Under the pieces are notes generated by a model. That model worked only from the letters and a program-made list of their open reading frames with translations. It ran no database searches and had not been told where the DNA came from. Source: Robiginitomaculum sp. (GTDB lineage: Bacteria > Pseudomonadota > Alphaproteobacteria > Caulobacterales > Maricaulaceae). From it: a DNA stretch of 64,000 nt. Shown piece after piece: positions 57,288 through 64,000 of this stretch; positions within the stretch are counted from its first letter, which is position 1, and each line of letters begins with the position of its first letter. The translations under genes and the position numbers were made by a program. The stretch is from assembly GCA_002733805.1 (NCBI GenBank), contig NVXG01000029.1:55499-119498 (forward strand). The letters are read 5' to 3'.

Positions 57288-57970
57288 CGAATGGTGACTC
57301 CTGTTAGAAAAATAGCCAGATGCTCTTGCATTAGCTTCTCTACTTGTTTGGGGTTAAACGGTTCCCGCGCAAAAACATTGGTCCAGACCAGCTGGAAGAA
57401 CATCCCGCCCATTAAAGTGCGAACGGCATGCTCAGGGTTCAGGTTGCTCCGAAAAATTCCCTCATCCATGCCGTTTTGTAACAGAAGGGAAAAAGCGGCC
57501 ATCACCCGCTCTAATACATTTTCACGATAAAATTGGGCCAGATTCGGAAATTTACCAGCTTCGGCAACAATCATCAGCGGGACGGCCGCGATTTTGGGGT
57601 CGCCAAGTTTTGTGGCGGCCAACGCAACAATGGCCGACAGCGTGGGAATTACCTGCATTTTGGTTGCGTTGGCTGCCAGGTCTTCAATGTTTTGGGCGAG
57701 GGGCAACACGGCGCGTTCGACCAAGGCTTGCAGCATGGCTTCTTTGCCAGAAAAATAGGTATATACCGCGCCTTTGGACAATCCGGCACCGGCGGCAATG
57801 TCTTCAATCCGGGTTGATGAAAACCCCTTGGCGCGAAACAGCAGCAGGGCGCTGTCCAATATGGCATCAGGGCGTTGTTCTGGTAGCCGCTGCCAGCGTT
57901 TGGCCGATTCGCCACCCTGCTTCTGCGCGGGCACATTGTCGGAATTATCAATTTGCTGCGGGCTTTTCAT
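57284..57970 (-). CDS. TetR-family repressor of the exporter operon
   Basis: A 228-residue regulator. The helix-turn-helix is near residues 35-80, including AILDSALLLFRAKGFSSTRI and AGLSKGAVYTYFSGKEAML. The C-terminal ligand-binding region is helical. The N-terminus is Gln/Lys-rich. Gene order TetR-MFP-ATPase-permease resembles E. coli cecR-ybhGFSR. A 34-bp perfect palindrome 50 bp upstream is the probable self-operator, so it should repress the whole operon. Confidence 0.93.
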   Translation of the reverse strand: MKSPQQIDNSDNVPAQKQGGESAKRWQRLPEQRPDAILDSALLLFRAKGFSSTRIEDIAAGAGLSKGAVYTYFSGKEAMLQALVERAVLPLAQNIEDLAANATKMQVIPTLSAIVALAATKLGDPKIAAVPLMIVAEAGKFPNLAQFYRENVLERVMAAFSLLLQNGMDEGIFRSNLNPEHAVRTLMGGMFFQLVWTNVFAREPFNPKQVEKLMQEHLAIFLTGVTIR

Positions 57971-58019
57971 GCAAGGGCCTGAATTTGAAAGTGTTTAGGG
58001 CACAGAAGGGGTTCTGCTG

Positions 58020-58053
58020 CTTGTAATTAAATGACCGGTCATTTAATTACAAG
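58020..58053. promoter_or_regulatory. TetR operator: perfect 34-bp palindrome overlapping the promoter
   Basis: TTGTAATTAAATGACC (58021-58036) is exactly mirrored by its complement (58037-58052), extended by one further pair. The centre TGACCGGTCA is a common TetR-family core. TTGTAA and TAATTA within it are separated by 17 bases, so -35 and -10 elements are embedded in the operator on both strands. It lies about 50 bp before the TetR start. Confidence 0.85.
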
Positions 58054-58220
58054 GGCAGGGAGTGTTTTTATATCTGGTAGGGTTGGGGTAATGGGGATTT
58101 TGCAGGAAACTATTGGGCTAAGCGGGTGATTTTTTAACGATAAATGGCGAAATCTGCAGGTGTGTATTTATGCAACAAGCTGTAAGTAATATCTATTTTG
58201 GTTGAAAAGCATGCCACCAA

Positions 58221-58281
58221 AGTCTTGAGTTAGTTTTTTGTAATGTCTAAGAAAGATCGCAGAGTCTCGAGTTAGTTTTTT
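58221..58281. repeat. Pair of imperfect direct repeats upstream of TonB receptor
   Basis: AGTCTTGAGTTAGTTTTTT (58221-58239) and AGTCTCGAGTTAGTTTTTT (58263-58281) differ by one base and are 42 bases apart, four helical turns. They are candidate regulator sites for the TonB receptor gene. Confidence 0.65.
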
Positions 58282-58388
58282 TTGGTATAACTATGAGAGA
58301 TTAGAGCCCGATAATTATCTGTGGGCGATTTGTGATGGTGCATCGTACTGTTACGTTATTAAGCAAAACCAATTTGAAGGGGTTTCAA

Positions 58389-61300
58389 ATGAAAAGAACG
58401 AAGAAAAATCAGCTACTGTTGACGACGTTGTTGTCAGTGGCGATCCTTCCCTCCCTGGCAGTACCTGTACTTGCCCAGGACGCGGAAGACTCGATTATTG
58501 TAACGGGTACCCGTCTGAAAAACAAAAACATCCTATCAACTAGCCCAGTGACTACTGTTAGTTCTGAGATGTTTAACATTCGCGGTACCACTGATACCGT
58601 TGATTTGATCAACACATTGCCACAAATCATCACAACCGGTGGCTCACAAAATACTGGCTTTGCCAACGGTGCAAACGGTACATCTACCGTTAACCTTCGT
58701 GGTCTGGGTGCAACCCGGACCTTGGTTCTGGTCAATGGTAAGCGTTTGCCTTATGGCTCGCCGACCACAGGTGGCTTTGCATCAGACATCAATCTCGTTC
58801 CATCTCAACTTGTTGAGCGTGTCGAGATCGTAACTGGTGGTGCTTCTGCTGTTTACGGTTCTGACGCGATTGCTGGTGTTGCCAACTTTATCCTCAAGAA
58901 GAATTTTGAAGGATTTGTAGTTGACGGCCTGTTTGGGTTCAACCAATCCAACAATAACAGCCCTGAGGTACAGGACATCATCACTGCAGCGGGCTTTACG
59001 CCTGCCAGCGGTTCGATTACCGACAATGAAACCTATGACATTAGTGCCATTATGGGTGCGAATGTTGACGGTGGCCGCGGCAATATGACTGCGTATTTCC
59101 GGTATACCAGCAATTCAGGTGTCCTGATGGGCGATCGCGACTTCTCGCAAGTCGCACTGTTTGGCTTTGGCCCGACCCTCAATGATATTGTTGGTCTCGG
59201 CTCAAACCAAGGTCCTTTCCCAACAACGTTTAACGTCAGTGCCATTCTTGATCCTGCGAACAACCCGATCCCACTTGTGGATGCAGCCGGTAACACGCTT
59301 CTTGATGCAGCCGGTAACCCAGTTTTCAATGGGGCATTTTCGCTGAATCAGGGCGGTGGTTTTACCGATGGTTTCAACAATGCGTTTAACTTTAACCCAC
59401 TCAACCCACTGCGTCGTGCGGTAGAGCGCTTTAATGCTGGTTTCAGTGGCAATTACGACATTACTGATAATATCAATGCCTATATGGATTTTGGCTTCAC
59501 ACAGTCGAATTCACCGCAACAAATTGCGCCAAGTGCGGCCTTTGGTTCTTCAATCAACAGAATCAATTGCGACAATCCACTTCTTTCTGCTGAACTGTTG
59601 GCTCGGATTTGTGGTGTCGACACCGGTGGCGGCGTGTTCTCACGCGATGTTGCCGATGGCACAACTGATGGTTTTGCGCCGGCTGAAATCCGCCGTCGCT
59701 TCGTCGAAGGTGGACCACGGACCGATGATCGCACGCTTACCAACTTCCGTTTTGTTGGTGGCTTCACAGGCACCCTGAAAGACGGTTGGGATTGGGAAGT
59801 TTTTGGCCAGTATGCGAATACCAGCCTGACGCGTCTTCAGTTCAACCAAGTCACTTCAACCAATGTGGCTAAAGCGCTTGATATTGTGAGTGATGCATCT
59901 GGTAATCCAGTTTGTCGTTCGTTCTTAAACGGCACGGATACAAGCTGTATTCCGTTCGTTACAGCGTTTGACGTGAATGCAACCTTCGATCCTAGATTGC
60001 AGCAATATCTGGATACGCCTTCACTGACACAAGGTGCTATTGAGCAACAAATCTTTGGTGCGAATATCCAGAACGGTCTGGGCCAGTATGGCATTCAGAG
60101 CCCTTGGGCATCTGATGGTGTCAGCGTCCTGCTTGGTTTTGAGTTTCGCCGTGATCGGCTCTCGACCCAAGGTGATGGAACGAATGCTGGTGGTCTGTTG
60201 ATTGGTGCCGGTGGCCCCGTTCTTCCGACTAACGGTTCGACAGATGTCTGGGAATTGTATTCAGAGCTATCTGTTCCGCTGATTCAAGGTCGCGAATTCA
60301 TTCAAGATCTTAGCTTCACCGGTGCTTTCCGGTATTCCGAGTATGGGTCTACGGATATTCGTAATGGTGTTACGGGCGGTGATTTCAACGCAAGCACCTA
60401 TGCGGCTGGTCTATCTTGGACACCGAATGACGAAATTCGTATTCGTGGTCAATATCAACGTGCGATCCGTGCGCCAAATATTGGTGAGCTCTTCTTGCCA
60501 ACAAATGGTAACCTGACAACATTGAATGACCCATGCGCTGGCAATGCACCGACCGCAACTGCGGCACAGTGTGCGAATTCTGGTTTGAACCCGGTCTTGT
60601 TTGGTCTTGTTCCACCTGATTCAGGTCAGCTGAATATCCTTGTTGGTGGTAATATCGGCCTTACACCAGAAGTTGCAGATACCTTTACAATTGGTGCAAT
60701 CATCACACCATCACAGGTGCCTGGTCTGACCATTTCGGTGGATTACTTTAACATTGCATTGTCCAATGTGATCTCGAATATCCCTCCATCGTTCTCGCTG
60801 AATACTTGTCTGCAGACTGGCGATCCGCAATTCTGTAGCTTGATCAATCGGGGATCCGACGGGTCGCTTACTCAGCTACCACGGACTGACAATCACATTG
60901 TAGCAACGTCGCTGAACATCGCGGCTGCTGATACGACCGGTGTTGATGGACACGTGACCTATAGCTATGACTTTGGCAAATGGGGTTCTTTCAACTGGGA
61001 TTACAATGCGAGTTACTACTTTGAGTCTTCAACTCTGCCAGTTCCTGGCCAGGGTCAGTTCGACTGTGCAGGCTTCTATAACGCAGCTTGCGGCAATCCT
61101 ACTTCGAAGTACTCGCATGTGTTTTCCACAACATATCAGACCAACTACGACGTTCAGTTGAGTGCGGTTTGGCGGTATAAGTCAGGTGTCAAACGTATCA
61201 ACTCCATTGACGGAACAACTGGTGCGATTACACTCGACACCAATGCCATTCCGGCTGAAATTCCAGCATATAGTTACTTTGATGTAGCTGCATTCTGGGA

Positions 61301-61478
61301 TGTCCTGCCAAATGTACGGTTCCGGGTTGGTATCAACAATGTGCTGGATAAAGATCCTCCACTTGTCCCTGCATTTGCTTTTGTAGGTCCAACTGGTAAT
61401 AGTTCAGGTAACACGTATCCTGGTAACTATGACGTAACTGGCCGTTTCATCTTTACTGGCTTGAACGTAACGTTCTAA
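58389..61478 (+). CDS. Large TonB-dependent outer membrane receptor
   Basis: A 1029-residue outer-membrane receptor. Signal peptide LLSVAILPSLAVPVLAQ; TonB-box-like EDSIIVTGTR follows. The plug holds TSTVNLRGLGATRTLVLVNG and VERVEIVTGGASAVYGSDAI. A large barrel ends in a terminal Phe (GLNVTF). ATG 58389 has GAAGGGG upstream and begins the signal peptide; an upstream ATG at 58332 is unlikely. The codon choice (many GGT, GTT, CGT) differs from neighbours and suggests high expression. The size is that of receptors for larger substrates, but the substrate is unknown. Confidence 0.92.
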   Translation: MKRTKKNQLLLTTLLSVAILPSLAVPVLAQDAEDSIIVTGTRLKNKNILSTSPVTTVSSEMFNIRGTTDTVDLINTLPQIITTGGSQNTGFANGANGTSTVNLRGLGATRTLVLVNGKRLPYGSPTTGGFASDINLVPSQLVERVEIVTGGASAVYGSDAIAGVANFILKKNFEGFVVDGLFGFNQSNNNSPEVQDIITAAGFTPASGSITDNETYDISAIMGANVDGGRGNMTAYFRYTSNSGVLMGDRDFSQVALFGFGPTLNDIVGLGSNQGPFPTTFNVSAILDPANNPIPLVDAAGNTLLDAAGNPVFNGAFSLNQGGGFTDGFNNAFNFNPLNPLRRAVERFNAGFSGNYDITDNINAYMDFGFTQSNSPQQIAPSAAFGSSINRINCDNPLLSAELLARICGVDTGGGVFSRDVADGTTDGFAPAEIRRRFVEGGPRTDDRTLTNFRFVGGFTGTLKDGWDWEVFGQYANTSLTRLQFNQVTSTNVAKALDIVSDASGNPVCRSFLNGTDTSCIPFVTAFDVNATFDPRLQQYLDTPSLTQGAIEQQIFGANIQNGLGQYGIQSPWASDGVSVLLGFEFRRDRLSTQGDGTNAGGLLIGAGGPVLPTNGSTDVWELYSELSVPLIQGREFIQDLSFTGAFRYSEYGSTDIRNGVTGGDFNASTYAAGLSWTPNDEIRIRGQYQRAIRAPNIGELFLPTNGNLTTLNDPCAGNAPTATAAQCANSGLNPVLFGLVPPDSGQLNILVGGNIGLTPEVADTFTIGAIITPSQVPGLTISVDYFNIALSNVISNIPPSFSLNTCLQTGDPQFCSLINRGSDGSLTQLPRTDNHIVATSLNIAAADTTGVDGHVTYSYDFGKWGSFNWDYNASYYFESSTLPVPGQGQFDCAGFYNAACGNPTSKYSHVFSTTYQTNYDVQLSAVWRYKSGVKRINSIDGTTGAITLDTNAIPAEIPAYSYFDVAAFWDVLPNVRFRVGINNVLDKDPPLVPAFAFVGPTGNSSGNTYPGNYDVTGRFIFTGLNVTF

Positions 61479-61490
61479 TTCTAACGATTT

Positions 61491-61514
61491 TGGGGCCGCG
61501 TTCTCGCGGCCCCA
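61491..61514 (+). terminator. GC-rich hairpin after the TonB receptor
   Basis: TGGGGCCGCG and CGCGGCCCCA form a perfect 10-bp stem with a TTCT loop, but only two T follow. It may act as a 3'-end stabilising hairpin before the true terminator at 61531. Confidence 0.6.
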
Positions 61515-61530
61515 TTCAAACTAAAATTAG

Positions 61531-61563
61531 CGCCTGCCCAGTTATTTGGGCAGGCGTTTTTTT
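61531..61563 (+). terminator. Rho-independent terminator of the TonB receptor gene
   Basis: CGCCTGCCCA (61531-61540) and TGGGCAGGCG (61547-61556) form a perfect 10-bp stem with loop GTTATT, followed by seven T. Confidence 0.92.
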
Positions 61564-61689
61564 ATCCGGTCGTATCAATGGAAAGGGATATTTCGCTCTT
61601 GGCTTATCCTTGCTGTGCAAGAGCCTGCGTGGGTGCAGCATGTAAGCACCGGACAGTGACTTCAAACAAGGTTCAGCTCACTCGACATA

Positions 61690-61722
61690 CAAAAAATGAC
61701 AACCCGTGGGCTGTCATTTTTA
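61690..61722 (-). terminator. Terminator of the 61755 gene
   Basis: AAAAATGACA (61692-61701) pairs with TGTCATTTTT (61712-61721), with CCC/GGG extending the stem. Read on the minus strand it is followed by T-rich sequence, 33 bases after the stop of the 61755-62348 gene. Confidence 0.75.
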
Positions 61723-61754
61723 AGGCAAGAGAAGCCAATCAATAATATGGGGTA

Positions 61755-62348
61755 TTATTTAATGCGCTCAACTGCAAAGGGACGTTTGACACCTGTCAGG
61801 CTCAGGCGATAACCGCTAATCGCCCCACGAAATACCTTCGCATCATACGAACGCTTTTTGGACAAACGCTTATTGTTTACATCTGCCGCCTTTTGCTTCC
61901 ATATTTGGCCGTTATCCAAAAAGAAGATATATTTACCTCTTCGATCCGTGGCAAAATTAGTAAGCGCGGCTGAAATAGCTTGCCTTGTTTGCGTTTTGGA
62001 TTGCTTTTTGCGTTGGACTTTACTGCGAGCCATGACTTGTTCGGCGCCGAGGCCTGTAGGAGTATCAGATGCTTCTGTCTCCACCACTACCCGCCCAATT
62101 GCGGGTTTAGTCTCCTCAGAAGGCGGAATTACCGTAGCCATATTTGGTTTCTGACTATTTTTCATCAGATTTAAAATCGTTGTTTCCAAACAGGAAATGT
62201 AGTGATCTTGATAAGATGTAGAACTACGGCATTGCTCTATCGGACTAAGAGGTGACTGCGCATTGGCCAGCGACGGGGTCAAAGCGGTAAAAACCAAGCT
62301 TGACACCAATAAAACCTGCCGACGTTTATTTCTGCGCATATGAGCCAT
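61755..62348 (-). CDS. Orphan secreted protein
   Basis: A 197-residue protein with a signal peptide (QVLLVSSLVFTALTPSLANAQ). The mature part starts with SPLSPIEQCRSSTSYQDHYI (two Cys separated by about 14 residues), then a Thr/Glu-rich region and a basic C-terminal domain containing the segment GKYIFFLDNGQIWKQKAADV and ISGYRLSLTGVKRPFAVERI, which looks like a small beta-sheet module. I do not recognise the family. The ATG at 62348 has GGAGG upstream; the longer frame upstream overlaps the helicase on the other strand. Confidence 0.75.
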   Translation of the reverse strand: MAHMRRNKRRQVLLVSSLVFTALTPSLANAQSPLSPIEQCRSSTSYQDHYISCLETTILNLMKNSQKPNMATVIPPSEETKPAIGRVVVETEASDTPTGLGAEQVMARSKVQRKKQSKTQTRQAISAALTNFATDRRGKYIFFLDNGQIWKQKAADVNNKRLSKKRSYDAKVFRGAISGYRLSLTGVKRPFAVERIK

Positions 62349-62485
62349 CCAATAATCCTCCAAACCAAGACTATAGTTTGGTTCAAGCAGACTTGCTAGC
62401 AATCCATTTGAATGAGAGGCATTGGAACACAGATCAAATGCATAGTTGTTCTTGCTTCGTTTCGGTTTTTGCGGGACAAAGCGGT

Positions 62486-64000
62486 ATGGCGAATCTTTCT
62501 CCGAAAATTTCCGAACTGGCTCGGCCCCGCCCACCCATGGCGGACACCGGTTATCTGGATGCGTTGAACGCGCCGCAACGCGAAGCGGTGGAGGCATTGG
62601 ACGGGCCGGTTTTGGTGTTGGCCGGGGCTGGCACCGGCAAAACCCGCGTGTTGACCACGCGCTTCGCGCATTTGCTGGCCATGGGCAAAGCAAGGCCGTG
62701 GGAAATCCTGTCGGTAACCTTTACCAACAAAGCAGCGCGCGAAATGCGGAACCGGGTGGCCACATTGGTTGGCGAGAGCACTGAAGGCATTCCGTGGCTC
62801 GGGACTTTTCACTCAATATCAGCCAAAATTTTACGCAAACATGCGGAATTGGTTGGATTGAAATCCAATTTCACCATCCTCGATACTGATGACCAGATCC
62901 GTCTGTTGAAGCAGGTCATTCTGGCCGAAGGAATAGACGTAAAGCGCTGGACGCCACGTCATATAGCCGGATTGATTGATAATTGGAAAAACCGGGGACT
63001 TGGTCCGGATAAAATCAGCCAAAGCGATGGCTGGAGCTTTGCCAATGGCAAAGGTGCCAAGGTCTATGAGATTTACCAACAGCGATTGAAAATCCTGAAT
63101 GCGGTCGATTTTGGCGATTTGCTGCTGCACACCTTGGGTATTTTTCTGAAACATGAAGATGTGCTGGCCGAATATACTCGCAAATTTAAGTACATGCTGG
63201 TCGATGAGTATCAGGATACCAATGTTTGCCAATATCTATGGCTCCGTTTGTTGGCTCGGGGATCTAACAATTTGTGTGTGGTGGGCGATGACGATCAGTC
63301 GATCTATGGGTGGCGTGGCGCGGAGGTTGATAATATTTTGCGCTTCGAAAAGGACTTTCCGGGTGCAAAAGTGGTTCGACTGGAGCAGAATTATCGCTCG
63401 ACTGGGCATATTCTGGCTGCCGCTTCCAAACTGATTGCCGCCAATGAAGACCGCTTGGGTAAAACCTTGTGGACTGCCGAGGATGGCGGCGAAAAGGTCA
63501 AGGTGTTCGGGGTTTGGGATGGCGAAGCTGAGGCGATTGCTGCGGTCGAGGAAATCGAGAACTGGTATTCCAAGCATAATTCCTATGCGGATTGCGCGGT
63601 TCTGGTTCGTGCCTCTCGGCAGATGCGGGCTTTTGAGGAACGCTTTATCCAATTGGGTTTGCCTTATCGGGTGGTTGGCGGCCCGAGGTTTTTTGAGCGG
63701 CTCGAGGTGCGCGATGCCCACGCCTATATGCGGGTGATTGCATCCGATGCAGATGATTTGGCATTCGAGCGGATCATTAACACGCCCAAACGAGGCATTG
63801 GCGCTGCATCAGTGCAAAAGCTGCAACAAGCGGCGCGCCAACTTGATTTACCTTTGCTGTCCACGGCCCGGCAATTAATCCAGACTGATGAAATCACCGG
63901 CAAGGCCAGAACTGGCTTGCGGTCCTTGTTGGCTGATATTGATCACTGGCGACAGATGGCGGAAACCACTAGGCACGGTTCGCTGGCGGAGTTGGTGCTC
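62486..64000 (+). CDS. UvrD/PcrA-type superfamily 1 DNA helicase (3' end beyond window)
   Basis: A 3'-5' helicase of the UvrD/PcrA/Rep group, acting in repair and replication-fork maintenance. ATG 62486 opens a frame that runs uncut for 505 codons to the right edge. Motifs in order: Q motif LNAPQREAVEALDGPVLVLA, Walker A AGAGTGKTRVLTTRF, Ia VTFTNKAAREMRNR, GTFHSISAKILR, DFGDLLLHT, Walker B LVDEYQDTNVCQY, III GDDDQSIYGWRGAEV, IV LEQNYRST, and the beginning of domain 2B (NTPKRGIGAASV). Family secure; UvrD versus PcrA cannot be told from the visible part. It is divergent from the orphan secreted gene. Confidence 0.95.
   Translation, partial: MANLSPKISELARPRPPMADTGYLDALNAPQREAVEALDGPVLVLAGAGTGKTRVLTTRFAHLLAMGKARPWEILSVTFTNKAAREMRNRVATLVGESTEGIPWLGTFHSISAKILRKHAELVGLKSNFTILDTDDQIRLLKQVILAEGIDVKRWTPRHIAGLIDNWKNRGLGPDKISQSDGWSFANGKGAKVYEIYQQRLKILNAVDFGDLLLHTLGIFLKHEDVLAEYTRKFKYMLVDEYQDTNVCQYLWLRLLARGSNNLCVVGDDDQSIYGWRGAEVDNILRFEKDFPGAKVVRLEQNYRSTGHILAAASKLIAANEDRLGKTLWTAEDGGEKVKVFGVWDGEAEAIAAVEEIENWYSKHNSYADCAVLVRASRQMRAFEERFIQLGLPYRVVGGPRFFERLEVRDAHAYMRVIASDADDLAFERIINTPKRGIGAASVQKLQQAARQLDLPLLSTARQLIQTDEITGKARTGLRSLLADIDHWRQMAETTRHGSLAELVL

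Larger units (their letters stand above)
57971..58388. other. Divergent regulatory region between TetR operon and TonB receptor
   Basis: 418 bases with no ORF. It holds the TetR operator (58020-58053), then an AT-rich stretch with two imperfect direct repeats at 58221-58239 and 58263-58281, and a TATAAC element near 58286. It is expected to carry promoters for both divergent units. Confidence 0.6.

Noticed and set aside
62349..62693. N-terminal extension of the orphan secreted gene at 61755
   Set aside because: The extra 115 codons are antisense to the helicase start and would bury a well-formed signal peptide.

Overview
The window looks like core chromosome of an alphaproteobacterium, probably of the Caulobacterales/Maricaulales-Hyphomonadales side. 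This rests on gene content and order: a dcw tail running ftsQ-ftsA-ftsZ-lpxC-bamD-recN; a ctaC-ctaD-ctaB-(small membrane gene)-ctaG-ctaE-DUF983-SURF1 run; F0 genes (atpI-B-E-F'-F, with both b and b') apart from F1; a dsbA-type gene between dciA and smc; large TonB-dependent receptors; and a full-length CtrA-type box before ftsZ. No rRNA, tRNA, CRISPR array or recognisable insertion sequence was seen. The genus cannot be named from the sequence.

Layout. 1-7435: division and envelope genes (ftsQ cut by the left edge, ftsA, ftsZ, lpxC, bamD, recN). 7436-7923: non-coding, with a REP-like palindrome. 7924-14227: alkA-type glycosylase and ubiA on the minus strand; rsmE, glutamate-cysteine ligase, a VOC protein and a POT peptide transporter on the plus strand. 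14320-17140: a TonB receptor and a DUF937 protein. 17141-19180: an accessory island. A TGTC/GACA-rich region of about 180-220 bp, including the first codons of a small gene, is present twice in the same orientation. The two copies bracket an AT-rich segment with an orphan secreted protein and a small protein resembling the C-terminus of plasmid replication initiators. 19180-22633: a strictosidine-synthase-like protein, TldD and a TPR protein. 22890-29180: cytochrome c oxidase structural and assembly genes. 29220-36373: acetyltransferase, AlgH, peroxiredoxin, SPFH/NfeD pair, rnhA-ispH, a lipoprotein and argS. 36462-41103: a tandem glycine riboswitch followed by gcvT-gcvH-gcvPA-gcvPB. 41176-44482: two small genes and the ATP synthase F0 operon. 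44621-49347: smc, a DsbA-like lipoprotein and dciA. 49424-53160: a membrane LytTR regulator, a divergent alpha/beta-hydrolase lipoprotein and a DUF924 protein. 53214-57970: mutY and a TetR-MFP-ABC exporter operon with a perfect 34-bp palindromic operator. 58389-64000: a 1029-residue TonB receptor, an orphan secreted protein and the start of a UvrD/PcrA-type helicase that runs off the right edge.

Most of the window is housekeeping. The parts most worth following up are the duplicated region and its cassette at 17.4-19.1 kb, the LytTR regulator with a correctly spaced candidate binding site facing a divergent hydrolase (50.9-51.1 kb), the promoter-embedded TetR operator at 58.0 kb, the CtrA box at ftsZ, and an extra soluble domain in the POT transporter. 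All function names come from reading motifs and context; no database search was run.
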